Below are positions 1 to 7,931 of a DNA stretch of 64,000 bases, piece after piece (positions within the stretch are counted from its first letter, which is position 1; the number at the start of each line of letters is the position of its first letter). The notes under the pieces were generated by a model. The model saw only the letters and a list, made by a program, of their open reading frames with translations, did no database searches and was not told where the DNA came from. The position numbers and the translations under genes were made by a program. This stretch comes from Sneathiella sp. (GTDB taxonomy: Bacteria > Pseudomonadota > Alphaproteobacteria > Sneathiellales > Sneathiellaceae), in assembly GCA_017643685.1 (NCBI GenBank), contig JAEPMY010000001.1, positions 20,140-84,139 on the forward strand, given 5' to 3'.

Positions 1-1
1 G

Positions 2-337
2 GATCAGGTCACTTTATATGTCAATGTGGATGATGCTGGTATCATCACCGATATTTCATTCGAAGGAAAAGGGTGTGCAATATCAACGGCTTCCACCTCT
101 CTCCTCACGCAATTAGTGAAGGGGAAAAGCAAGGGCGAGGCCACTGAATTATTCGGGCAGTTTCAGGATATGGTGACCTCCTCCCCAGAGGACACTAACC
201 GTTCAGAAGCTCCCGATGAATTGAAAGTACTGGCTGGTGTGAAGCAGTTTCCGATGCGGGTTAAATGCGCCACCCTATCATGGCATGCGCTAAAAGCTGC
301 GTTGGAAAATAAAGCCGCACTGGCGACCAGTGAATAG
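2..337 (+). CDS. sufU: SufU-type Fe-S cluster assembly protein (5' end cut off by window)
   Basis: This is the C-terminal part of a SufU/IscU-fold protein that helps deliver sulfur or assemble Fe-S clusters in the cytoplasm. The reading frame is open to the left edge of the window, so the true start and the first metal-binding Cys lie outside. Two family cysteines are visible, in GKGCAIS and VKCATLSWH. The FPMRVKCATL block is typical of SufU rather than of plain IscU. It is followed after 15 bases by a MIP18-family gene and then by an A-type carrier, the usual tail of an alphaproteobacterial suf operon. The identification is firm; whether it acts as scaffold or as sulfur transfer protein cannot be told from the sequence. 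Confidence 0.9.
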   Translation, partial: DQVTLYVNVDDAGIITDISFEGKGCAISTASTSLLTQLVKGKSKGEATELFGQFQDMVTSSPEDTNRSEAPDELKVLAGVKQFPMRVKCATLSWHALKAALENKAALATSE

Positions 338-352
338 TTAAGGTTTGAGACG

Positions 353-718
353 ATGACGACATCAGAACTGCAACGCCCAACTGCGACGGGCCCATATGTT
401 GAAGGCACTAGCACGTCCCCCTTGGAAGGAGACGTGATTGATGCCCTCCGGACGGTGTTTGACCCGGAAATCCCGGTCAGCATTTATGATCTTGGCCTGA
501 TCTATGTCATTGATATTAAAGAAGACGGTCATACATATGTAGGTATGACCTTGACCGCACCGGGCTGCCCGGTAGCGGGCGAAATTCCAGGATGGGTCCG
601 GGACGCGGTGATCAAAGTGGACGGCATCAATGAAGTTGATGTGGAAATTCTTTGGGATCCACCATGGACACCGGATAATATGTCCGAAGCGGCAAAATTA
701 GATCTTGGTATGTTTTAA
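353..718 (+). CDS. sufT: SufT-like MIP18-family (DUF59) Fe-S assembly protein
   Basis: A 121-residue protein of the MIP18/DUF59 family, members of which support Fe-S cluster maturation or insertion. The diagnostic segment TAPGCPVAGEIPGW with its single conserved Cys is present, as are DPEIPVSIYDLGLIY upstream and the closing WDPPWTPDNMSEAAK block that marks the SUF-associated subfamily. The first 30 residues are low in conservation and probably flexible. It lies between sufU and sufA on the same strand with short gaps, so it is almost certainly cotranscribed with them. PaaD-like proteins of phenylacetate degradation share the fold but not this neighbourhood. Confidence 0.9.
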   Translation: MTTSELQRPTATGPYVEGTSTSPLEGDVIDALRTVFDPEIPVSIYDLGLIYVIDIKEDGHTYVGMTLTAPGCPVAGEIPGWVRDAVIKVDGINEVDVEILWDPPWTPDNMSEAAKLDLGMF

Positions 719-741
719 GCCCTGTTTTTAGGAACGTGACG

Positions 742-1080
742 ATGACTGATACACCAATCATGACCCTGACCGACAAAGCGGCAGACCGCCTCAAGTCCCT
801 CCTCTCGCAAAGCGCAGAAGGGGCCATCGGCCTTCGCATTGGCATCACCAATACGGGCTGCAACGGTCTTAGCTATACAATGGATTACACAACAGAATCC
901 CGCGATGACGATGCCATCGTTGAAAACGGAGATGTGAAGCTGCTGATCAATTCAGACGCGATTGAGTATGTAGCTGGCACTGAAATGGATTGGGAAGAAA
1001 AAGGGCTGGAGTCCCGCTTCACCTTTGAAAATCCAAACGAAAAAGGACGTTGTGGCTGCGGCTCCTCCTTCCACGTTTAA
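742..1080 (+). CDS. sufA: SufA/IscA-type A-type Fe-S carrier protein
   Basis: An A-type carrier of about 112 residues that holds an Fe-S cluster and passes it to target proteins. The three cluster-binding cysteines are visible: one in NTGCNGLSY and two in the C-terminal CGCGSSFHV. I chose ATG at 742 because an AGGAA lies eight bases ahead; a GTG at 736 in the same frame is less likely. It is the last gene of the suf operon and is followed by a hairpin terminator. ErpA and IscA share the motif, so the name rests on the neighbours. Confidence 0.9.
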   Translation: MTDTPIMTLTDKAADRLKSLLSQSAEGAIGLRIGITNTGCNGLSYTMDYTTESRDDDAIVENGDVKLLINSDAIEYVAGTEMDWEEKGLESRFTFENPNEKGRCGCGSSFHV

Positions 1081-1095
1081 TCCGTAAATCGATCA

Positions 1096-1127
1096 GGGCG
1101 ATGGCCAGTCTTTCGCCCTCTTCTTTT
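1096..1127 (+). terminator. Intrinsic terminator of the suf operon
   Basis: GGGCGA (1096-1101) pairs with TCGCCC (1113-1118) and is followed by the pyrimidine-rich run TCTTCTTTT. It lies 16 bases after the sufA stop codon and fits the end of the suf transcript. Confidence 0.75.
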
Positions 1128-1218
1128 ATCATATTAATAAGCTTGCGTATTATCTGCATTCGTATTAATTTTGAAGTCAGGAAAACATCCCTCAAAACAA
1201 CAAAAAACGGATGAGATC

Positions 1219-2361
1219 ATGAAACGGACACTCTTTCAGGAAGATCACGAGATTTTCCGCGCCTCCGCCCGGAAATTTGCCGAAACACGCATCGCCCCTT
1301 TCCACGACCAGTGGGAAAAAGATGGTCAGGTTCCGCGCGAGATTTGGCGCGAAGCTGGTGAAAACGGGTTCCTTTGCTGTACAGTTCCGGAAGAATATGG
1401 CGGGCCCGGTGTCGATTTTATGTTCAGCGCCATTTTCTGTGAGGAAATTGCCCGCGTTGGTGCAACGGGCCCGGCCTTCCACCTTCATTCCGAAATCGTA
1501 GCCCCTTACCTGATCCACTACGGAACGGAAGAACAAAAAAAGAAATGGTTGCCAAAACTTGTCTCTGGTGAGGTCATTTCCGCGGTTGCCATGACAGAGC
1601 CGGGCGCGGGCTCAGATCTTCAAAACATGAAAACAACCGCCATTGGAGATGGCGATGATTATGTGATCAATGGCCAGAAAGTCTTTATCAGCAATGGTCA
1701 GCTTGCCGATTTGGTAGTGCTGGCCTGTAAAACCGATCCATCTGCCGCCGGTAAAGGGGTTAGCCTTATTCTGGTTGAGGGGGATAGACATGGCTTTGAG
1801 CGGGGCCGTAACTTAGAGAAAATCGGATACAAAGCACAGGATACATCGGAGCTGTTTTTCAATGACGTTCGGGTTCCCAAAAGCAATTTGCTAGGCGTTG
1901 AGGGGCGCGGTTTTAAACAGCTTATGGAACAATTGGCACAGGAACGCCTCGTTATCGCGCTTCGCTCTGTCGCGGTGATCGAAGCAGCCCTTGAATGGAC
2001 CGTTGAATACACAACTGGTCGCGGTGCCTTCGGCAAAAAAGTGTCAGATTTCCAGAACACACGCTTCAAACTTGCTGAGATTAAGTCTCAGGCCGTTATG
2101 CTCCGTGCTTTTGTGGATCGCTGCCTTGAGGATCACATGAAAGGCGAGCTCACCGCCAATACCGCCGCCATCGCCAAGCTGCAAAGTACGGAAATCCTTT
2201 GTCAGGTACTGGATGAATGCGTCCAGCTTCACGGTGGTTTTGGGTATATGTGGGAATATCCCATTGCCCGCGCATGGGCCGACAACCGGATGACCAGAAT
2301 TGCTGGCGGCACGTCTGAGATTATGAAGCAAATTATCGCAAACGATCTTCTCGGACGTTAA
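1219..2361 (+). CDS. Acyl-CoA dehydrogenase (long-chain / isovaleryl type active site)
   Basis: A flavoenzyme of 380 residues that would oxidise an acyl-CoA to the 2-enoyl-CoA and pass electrons to ETF. The family signatures AMTEPGAGSDL and the C-terminal QLHGGFGYMWEYPIARAW are present. At the place where medium-chain enzymes carry the catalytic Glu (YEGT) this protein has IAGGT, so the base is most likely Glu in AQERLVIA (about residue 242), as in long-chain and isovaleryl-CoA dehydrogenases. I start at ATG 1219 (MKRTLFQEDHEIFR), where family members begin; a TTG at 1171 would add 16 unlikely residues. No beta-oxidation partner is adjacent, so the substrate is open. Confidence 0.9.
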   Translation: MKRTLFQEDHEIFRASARKFAETRIAPFHDQWEKDGQVPREIWREAGENGFLCCTVPEEYGGPGVDFMFSAIFCEEIARVGATGPAFHLHSEIVAPYLIHYGTEEQKKKWLPKLVSGEVISAVAMTEPGAGSDLQNMKTTAIGDGDDYVINGQKVFISNGQLADLVVLACKTDPSAAGKGVSLILVEGDRHGFERGRNLEKIGYKAQDTSELFFNDVRVPKSNLLGVEGRGFKQLMEQLAQERLVIALRSVAVIEAALEWTVEYTTGRGAFGKKVSDFQNTRFKLAEIKSQAVMLRAFVDRCLEDHMKGELTANTAAIAKLQSTEILCQVLDECVQLHGGFGYMWEYPIARAWADNRMTRIAGGTSEIMKQIIANDLLGR

Positions 2362-2379
2362 ATCCCGAAATTTCAGTCT

Positions 2380-2427
2380 GGAAACCTGAATTCATCCCCT
2401 CTATAAAAGGTGAAAATTCAGGTTTCC
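2380..2427 (+). promoter_or_regulatory. 13-bp perfect inverted repeat just ahead of the pseudouridine synthase gene
   Basis: GGAAACCTGAATT (2380-2392) is exactly mirrored by AATTCAGGTTTCC (2415-2427) around a 22-base loop. It ends eight bases before the ATG at 2436. No T-run follows, so it is not a normal intrinsic terminator. It could be an operator or an mRNA hairpin that limits translation of the downstream gene. Confidence 0.5.
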
Positions 2428-2435
2428 GGCTAAAT

Positions 2436-3140
2436 ATGAACCCTTACAATCCACCCAAACATCCACATCTTGAAGTTTTCTACGAGGATGAGGCAATTCT
2501 TATTGCCATCAAACCCTCCGGCCTGCTCACCGTTCCGGGGCGTGAGGCGCACAAAAAAGACTGCTTAATTAACCGGTTAACCAAACACTACCCCACAGCC
2601 ACCATTGTTCATCGGCTGGATATGGAAACCTCTGGCCTTGTGGTACTTGCCCTTGATAAAGTGAGCCAAAGCGCACTGGGTCGCGCCTTTCAACAGCGAA
2701 AGGTGGAAAAAAGGTATCTGGCATGGATAGACGGAAACCCCGCCAGTGATTTTGGCAGCATTGATCTGCCGCTTTTTCCCGACTGGCCTAATCGCCCTTT
2801 GCAAAAGGTGGATTATGAAAATGGGAAGCCGTCCCTCACCCATTGGAGAGTGATGGAGAGACGAGATGACCGTGCCCTTGTCATGCTAACACCGCATACC
2901 GGCCGGTCACATCAATTACGGGTCCATATGAAAGCCATGGGCCACACGATCCTTGGCGATCCCCTATATGCGGATGAGCGGGTTCTGGGGATGGCCCCTC
3001 GCTTGATGCTTCACGCTGGACATCTCTCATTCCCGCATCCTCATACGGGCGACATCATCAGCTTCAACCTTCCCCCATTTCAGGGAGAGCCTGCCAAAGA
3101 GATGACATCAAATGGCGGGAATTTTTCTATTGGATGGTGA
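2436..3140 (+). CDS. rluA: RluA-family pseudouridine synthase
   Basis: A 234-residue enzyme that would convert specific uridines in rRNA or tRNA to pseudouridine. The catalytic motif HRLDMETSGL with its essential Asp is present, followed by RSHQLRVHM and LGDPLYAD, all typical of the RluA/RluC/RluD family. There is no N-terminal S4 domain, and the short length fits RluA (23S rRNA and tRNA position 32) best, although the exact target cannot be read from sequence. The upstream hairpin ends next to the start codon and no good Shine-Dalgarno is visible. Its last 14 bases overlap the convergent GGDEF-like gene. Confidence 0.88.
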   Translation: MNPYNPPKHPHLEVFYEDEAILIAIKPSGLLTVPGREAHKKDCLINRLTKHYPTATIVHRLDMETSGLVVLALDKVSQSALGRAFQQRKVEKRYLAWIDGNPASDFGSIDLPLFPDWPNRPLQKVDYENGKPSLTHWRVMERRDDRALVMLTPHTGRSHQLRVHMKAMGHTILGDPLYADERVLGMAPRLMLHAGHLSFPHPHTGDIISFNLPPFQGEPAKEMTSNGGNFSIGW

Positions 3141-4026
3141 CCACGTTATCGCCGCTACTTCGAGACTTCTCTAGCGCCTGTTCTGCGATGGAGAGCATGT
3201 TATCAATATCCTCCCCCAGCTCCTGTGTGGCCCCAATAGCGGCTTTTACTTCTAGTGTAACAAGACCAGCCTGATATCCTTTGGATAAGAAAAATAGCAT
3301 CAAATCATCCAGATAGGTTTCAATATGGGTTGGCCGCATATTCACAGTCATCAACGCCAAGCACCGACCGCTATACCGACATAAATAGTCTGTATCCCGA
3401 AGTCGGCCCGATAGTATCTCGGCAAAGCTTTTCATCACACGGTCGCCGACCCGCTGTCCAAAACGACGGTTAATATCATCAAGCCCTTCAACAGAAATGA
3501 TGGCAACGGCGATTTCAACTTGCCCTCTCTGCGCGCTTGAATAAATGGGGTTGATGCGGCTGATAAATGCCTGTCGCGTCAATAACTCGGTCAGCGGATC
3601 TTTATCTGAGACTTCGATTTTCTGCTCCGCCAGCAAGTTTCTCGCATTCATTACCTCAATACGGGCCTGCAAGTCATCTTTATGAACAGGGGCCTGGCAG
3701 AAATCCACTTGTCCAGTGGATACAAGAAAATCAAATTGCTCGGGGAAGCTCTCTCCGACGATCAGAAGAATTTGCAGATTGTTATTTTCTGCCAATAACG
3801 GAATAAGCGCTTTGAGAGCCGTCTCCTCATTTTCAAGGACTTCAACAATCATCAGATGCGCCCCTGTCGCCCCATCCAATTCTTCCGGAATCGCATTGAG
3901 CGACGCGACATCAACGCCATCCATCCCGAACTGCACCGCTATTTCCTGCACGCAGGACAGCGTGCTTTTCTCCTTGGTGACTACCGTAACCTGCTCAAAC
4001 GACAATCTGGCTTTGTGAGGGGGCAT
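3127..4026 (-). CDS. Degenerate receiver plus degenerate GGDEF protein
   Basis: A 299-residue soluble protein. Residues about 1-130 look like a receiver fold, but the segment that should carry the phospho-Asp reads HLMIVEVLENE, so there is no clear acceptor. Residues about 140-299 are a GGDEF domain recognisable from DKDPLTELLTRQAF and INRRFGQRVGDRV. At the active-site loop the protein has RYSGRCLAL (SGRCL at 219-223) instead of GGDEF, so it should not make cyclic di-GMP. It may act as a binding or scaffold protein. It is transcribed away from the chemotaxis operon across a 430-base spacer, which suggests a signalling role linked to motility. Function is inferred only. Confidence 0.75.
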   Translation of the reverse strand: MPPHKARLSFEQVTVVTKEKSTLSCVQEIAVQFGMDGVDVASLNAIPEELDGATGAHLMIVEVLENEETALKALIPLLAENNNLQILLIVGESFPEQFDFLVSTGQVDFCQAPVHKDDLQARIEVMNARNLLAEQKIEVSDKDPLTELLTRQAFISRINPIYSSAQRGQVEIAVAIISVEGLDDINRRFGQRVGDRVMKSFAEILSGRLRDTDYLCRYSGRCLALMTVNMRPTHIETYLDDLMLFFLSKGYQAGLVTLEVKAAIGATQELGEDIDNMLSIAEQALEKSRSSGDNVVTIQ

Positions 4027-4460
4027 TGCGGCTACTCCTTAAGCGGGGCGTGTCAAACATTCGTATACCAATGGTATTAACCATAACATTACTATTAATT
4101 GTATTTTTATATAGATATTTTTGCATGTAATAAATGTTTTTGTTACATTTATCGACATTATTGGAACTGAGCTAACAAATCACAAAATCAAGATTTTATT
4201 ATAATCTCATTTCAGAAAACGTCATTTTATTATATTTTACATCGTATTAGTAAAAATTTACAGAACTCTAGAGATCTTTTTTCTTTTAGAAGTCAGCCGT
4301 CACCCAAGAAATACGCCCTGCGAACAAACAATTTTCACTAATGTAACTTAACAGAGTGTTTTTTTATTACATTAACCCTAAATTAGTAACTCAACCTATA
4401 ACCTTCTCCGTATCTGGAAATTTGAGCTGAATTCTTCACTTATCTTCAGACAACGGAAAG
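4027..4460. promoter_or_regulatory. AT-rich divergent promoter region of the chemotaxis operon, with CtrA-like site
   Basis: This 434-base spacer separates the degenerate GGDEF gene (leftward) from the che operon (rightward). TTAA-N7-TTAG at 4372-4386 matches seven of eight bases of the CtrA consensus TTAA-N7-TTAA. Two spaced inverted repeats, ATGTAA-N12-TTACAT (4125-4148) and ATGTAA-N20-TTACAT (4341-4372), use the same half-site; the second abuts the CtrA-like site. No open reading frame or structured RNA stands out. CtrA control of motility genes is well known in alphaproteobacteria; its role here is inferred. Confidence 0.45.
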
Positions 4461-4772
4461 ATGTTACGGGAAATGGGTAGTAAATCAGGGCAAACCGGCA
4501 AACCAATCACACTCCCAAGTGTTTTGAACCTTGGCGTTGCTGAGACTTTAAGAGAGCAATTCGTTGAGCTGTCCATGCAGGAAACCAGCCTCACAATCGA
4601 CGCCTCTGAAGTAGAGACAATTACCACCCCCTGCATTCAAGTTCTTCTTGCTGCTTACCGCGCGATGGAAGAAGCAGGCGGCACCGTAGTTGTGACATCC
4701 CCATCCCCATCTTTCGAAGCAGCATTTCAGGATCTCGGGTTGAACGTCATTTATAAGAAATGGAGTAACTAG
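4461..4772 (+). CDS. STAS-domain protein, first gene of the chemotaxis operon
   Basis: A single STAS domain of 103 residues (or 99 if the ATG at 4473 is used). The fold is recognisable from LTIDASEVETITTPCIQVLL. At the position of the phospho-Ser in anti-sigma antagonists (normally DSSG) the protein has ITTPC, so it is not a standard SpoIIAA; the threonines could still be modified. It is followed after two bases by cheY. STAS proteins lead che operons in several proteobacteria, but their exact task is not well defined. The second STAS gene at 15077 does keep the Ser, so the two probably differ in function. Confidence 0.75.
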   Translation: MLREMGSKSGQTGKPITLPSVLNLGVAETLREQFVELSMQETSLTIDASEVETITTPCIQVLLAAYRAMEEAGGTVVVTSPSPSFEAAFQDLGLNVIYKKWSN

Positions 4773-4774
4773 GT

Positions 4775-5140
4775 ATGGCTAAGAAAGTTCTGGCTGTTGA
4801 TGATTCAAAAACCATGAGGGACATGGTGAGTTTCACCTTGAAGGGGGCCGGCTATGACGTTGTAGAGGCTGAGGATGGTCTTGTAGCCCTTGAACGTATT
4901 GGCGGAAATGCCGTCGATCTTGTCATTACAGATATCAACATGCCCAATATGGATGGCATCAGCCTTGTAAAAGCGCTCCGCCAAAATCCGGCACATAGCT
5001 CCACCCCTATTCTCGTTCTGACAACTGAGAGCGACGACAACAAGAAGAACGAAGGCCGCGCGGCAGGTGCAACCGGCTGGATTGTCAAACCGTTCGAACC
5101 TGAGAAGCTACTAAAAGTGGTTCAGAAGGTGTGCGGATAA
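4775..5140 (+). CDS. cheY: Chemotaxis response regulator CheY
   Basis: A stand-alone receiver of 121 residues that carries the phosphoryl signal from CheA to the flagellar switch. All key residues are in place: the acidic pair in VDDSKTM, the phospho-acceptor Asp in ITDINMPNMDG, the Thr in LVLTTES and the Lys in IVKPFEP. A strong GGAGTAACTAGGT ribosome site sits in the end of the STAS gene just ahead of the start. It lies directly upstream of cheA in the same transcript. Confidence 0.95.
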   Translation: MAKKVLAVDDSKTMRDMVSFTLKGAGYDVVEAEDGLVALERIGGNAVDLVITDINMPNMDGISLVKALRQNPAHSSTPILVLTTESDDNKKNEGRAAGATGWIVKPFEPEKLLKVVQKVCG

Positions 5141-5167
5141 ACAAAAACGGTCTGAAGCGAGAAAAAA

Positions 5168-7345
5168 ATGGACGAATACGCACAATTCAAGGCGACCTAT
5201 TTTGCAGAATGTTCTGAGCTACTCTCCGATGTGGAGAGCCAGCTTTCAGAATTGAGCACAGGTGCGGATGACCCTGAAGTCCTGCACGCCATTTTTCGCG
5301 CAGTCCATTCTATTAAGGCCGGCGCAGGAGCCTTTAAATACAACAAACTGGCGGAATTCTCCCACGAATTTGAAGCACTTCTAGATCGGATGCGGGATGG
5401 TCGTATTGCGGTAACAGAAGATGGGGTGAATTTACTCTTCCGCGCATCAGATATTCTGGCTGCAATGGTTGAAGCCGCTGAAAGCGGTGATGACCTTGCG
5501 AATGATTTTGGCAGCCAAATTCTTGATGAAATTACCATAATCGTTAAGGGAGAGGCAAAATCCACTTCCTCTGAAGCAAATGGAACTACGCCCGCCGCCG
5601 CGACCAACGCTGACACCAGCACCCCACAAGGTCCTGTTGTCTATCATATTTCCTTTGCGCCTAAAGCGGAACTATTCAAGCATGCGAATGAGCCGCTTCT
5701 TATCATCAGAGAACTTAAAACTCTGGGAGAGGTAGAGGCGCTTCCGTCCTTACAAAACCTCCCCTCCTTGCAGGCAATGGACGGCGAAGAGGCCTATCTT
5801 GCTTGGGATTTTGTTATTCGAACCGAAGCTTCCCTGGAGGATGTGGAAGAAGTCTTTGAGTTTGTGACGGAAGATTGCGACCTGCTTATTGAGCTGCAAG
5901 GCGATATGACACCCGATGAGGTGATACCTGAAGAGGGAACACCCACAGAGGCTACCGTCTTAGAATACGCCCAACACGCGATTGCAAAAGGAAGTGACAC
6001 CGCAGCCCCGCAAGCGGCGGCTGGTGGCGCCAAGGCGACCGCAAAAGTATCCTCAATCCGGGTGGATCTGGATCGCATTGATCGCCTTGTAAATATGGTT
6101 GGGGAGCTTGTCATCACTCAGTCCATGCTCTCCCAGCAAACAAGTGAGCTGCCATCGGACAATATGCCAAATATGGTCCGCGGCCTTGAAGAGTTAGCCC
6201 TACACACCCGTGAATTGCAGGAAAGCGTTATGGCAATCCGCATGCAGCCGGTTAAATCTGTCTTTTCACGCATGCCCCGCCTTGTCAGAGAGCTATCCAA
6301 TAAGCTCAGCAAAAAGGTGAACCTCAACACCATTGGTGAAAATACCGAAGTCGATAAGACCGTTATTGAAGAGATTAGCGACCCAATCACTCATATGATC
6401 CGCAACTCTCTTGATCATGGGCTTGAGCCCCCTGCGGATCGCATTGAAGCCGGAAAACCCGAAGTTGGCACGATCACCCTTTCCGCAGAACATCGCGGCG
6501 GACGCATTGTGATCACCATCGCGGATGATGGCCGCGGAATTAACCGCGAAGCTGTCCTCAAACGTGCGTTGGAACGTGGATTGATCACCGAAAATTCCCA
6601 GCTGACCGATGATGAAATCGATAACATGATTTTTGCACCGGGCTTTTCCACCGCTGAACAGGTAACAGACATTTCCGGGCGGGGTGTCGGAATGGATGTG
6701 GTACGCAGGAACATTCAATCACTGGGCGGCCGCGTTTCTATTCAGTCCACCCCAGGCAAAGGATCCCGCTTCACAATGACCCTGCCGCTCACCCTAGCGG
6801 TTATGGATGGCATGATCGTGGAAGCCGGCACAGAAAAATACGTTATTCCGATCACCAATATCGTTGAAAGCCTTCGCCCTTCACGGGAGGCCCTAAAGCG
6901 CTTACCGAATGGGCAGCGTCTCGTTCGTATCCGCGGCCAATATGTACCGCTATGTGCCCTTCATCATGTGTTTAACATTCCAGGCGCCCGCAAAGATCCG
7001 GCTAAAGCTTTAGTCGTTTTGGTGGAGAGTGAAGAATTTGGAACCACAGGCATTGTTGTCGATCGCCTTTTGGGTCAGCAACAAGTGGTTATCAAAAGCC
7101 TGGAGAGCAACTACCGTCCAGTACCCGGCGTTTCCGCGGCTACCATTCTTGGAAACGGTAAAGTTGCCCCAATTTTGGATATCGAAGCCATTTACCGGAT
7201 TTCACAATCGAAGAAGAAAATTGAGGACGACGAAGAGGAGCTTGTTTTTGGCACCCTTAATGACGTCCCAGAGGAGCTAGAGCATCTAACCGATATGCCT
7301 CCCTCCTCGTCCAGCACAATGCCGCAACCAACTGCAGGATCATAA
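5168..7345 (+). CDS. cheA: Chemotaxis histidine kinase CheA
   Basis: The central kinase of the receptor array, 725 residues. Domains in order: HPt (P1) with the phospho-His at about residue 47 in AVHSIKAGAGAF; a P2-like region with alanine/threonine-rich linkers (about 130-290); dimerisation helices (about 295-365) beginning SIRVDLDRIDRLVNMVGELV; HATPase with N-box HMIRNSLDHGLEPP, G1 DDGRGI and GRGVGMDVV; and a CheW-like P5 domain (about 545-685). The tail of about 40 residues is acidic then Ser/Pro-rich. Autophosphorylation and transfer to the adjacent CheY, and to the CheB receiver, are expected. The gene is followed by cheW after two bases. Confidence 0.96.
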   Translation: MDEYAQFKATYFAECSELLSDVESQLSELSTGADDPEVLHAIFRAVHSIKAGAGAFKYNKLAEFSHEFEALLDRMRDGRIAVTEDGVNLLFRASDILAAMVEAAESGDDLANDFGSQILDEITIIVKGEAKSTSSEANGTTPAAATNADTSTPQGPVVYHISFAPKAELFKHANEPLLIIRELKTLGEVEALPSLQNLPSLQAMDGEEAYLAWDFVIRTEASLEDVEEVFEFVTEDCDLLIELQGDMTPDEVIPEEGTPTEATVLEYAQHAIAKGSDTAAPQAAAGGAKATAKVSSIRVDLDRIDRLVNMVGELVITQSMLSQQTSELPSDNMPNMVRGLEELALHTRELQESVMAIRMQPVKSVFSRMPRLVRELSNKLSKKVNLNTIGENTEVDKTVIEEISDPITHMIRNSLDHGLEPPADRIEAGKPEVGTITLSAEHRGGRIVITIADDGRGINREAVLKRALERGLITENSQLTDDEIDNMIFAPGFSTAEQVTDISGRGVGMDVVRRNIQSLGGRVSIQSTPGKGSRFTMTLPLTLAVMDGMIVEAGTEKYVIPITNIVESLRPSREALKRLPNGQRLVRIRGQYVPLCALHHVFNIPGARKDPAKALVVLVESEEFGTTGIVVDRLLGQQQVVIKSLESNYRPVPGVSAATILGNGKVAPILDIEAIYRISQSKKKIEDDEEELVFGTLNDVPEELEHLTDMPPSSSSTMPQPTAGS

Positions 7346-7347
7346 TT

Positions 7348-7911
7348 ATGGAAGTTGCTACAGATACGCAGGCAAAAAATGTCATCCCTGACCCAAATGG
7401 CGCTGGTAATTCGATAGATGCGTTGGATCACGACCCCAAAGAAATCCAACAATTCGTCACCTTTGCCATTGGGAAAGAAGAATACGCCGTCGACATCATG
7501 CAGGTTCGGGAAATTCAAGCGTGGTCAGAAGTAACCATCCTCCCGAACCAGCCAAAATATATGCGCGGTGTGCTTAACCTTCGGGGCATTATTGTTCCGA
7601 TATTTGATCTTCGATGTCGATTTGGCCAAGGAGAGACCGAAGCGACCCCGATCCATGTGGTTGTCATCGTCGCTGTTAAAGATCGGATTATTGGAATATT
7701 GGTCGACCGCGTATCCGACATTCTAAAAGTTGAATATAGCGAAATCCGAAAAGTCCCTGATTTAGATGATCAAGAAGATCAGGATCATATCGTCGGCTTG
7801 GTAACCGCCGGAGACCGCATGGTTGCCCTATTGGATGCAGCCTGCCTGTTCCATGCCGAAATTATCGAAAAAACTATTGATGTGGCGGACGCCAGCAAAG
7901 CGCCCCAATAA
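7348..7911 (+). CDS. cheW: Chemotaxis coupling protein CheW
   Basis: A 187-residue protein made of a single CheW/SH3-like domain that links receptors to CheA. The domain starts at about residue 30 with [20 protein letters not shown], and the conserved [18 protein letters not shown] block is present. It has an N-terminal extension of some 28 residues and a short C-terminal extension compared with the usual 150-160 residues. The position between cheA and the receptor gene leaves little doubt. Confidence 0.95.
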   Translation: MEVATDTQAKNVIPDPNGAGNSIDALDHDPKEIQQFVTFAIGKEEYAVDIMQVREIQAWSEVTILPNQPKYMRGVLNLRGIIVPIFDLRCRFGQGETEATPIHVVVIVAVKDRIIGILVDRVSDILKVEYSEIRKVPDLDDQEDQDHIVGLVTAGDRMVALLDAACLFHAEIIEKTIDVADASKAPQ

Positions 7912-7931
7912 TTGTCTGTGAGGAAATTGAA

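Noticed and set aside
1171..2361. TTG start for the acyl-CoA dehydrogenase
   Set aside because: The extra 16 residues are unlike the family; ATG 1219 gives the normal N-terminus.
4341..4372. ATGTAA-N20-TTACAT as a terminator
   Set aside because: The stem is only six A/T-rich pairs with a long loop; an operator is more likely.
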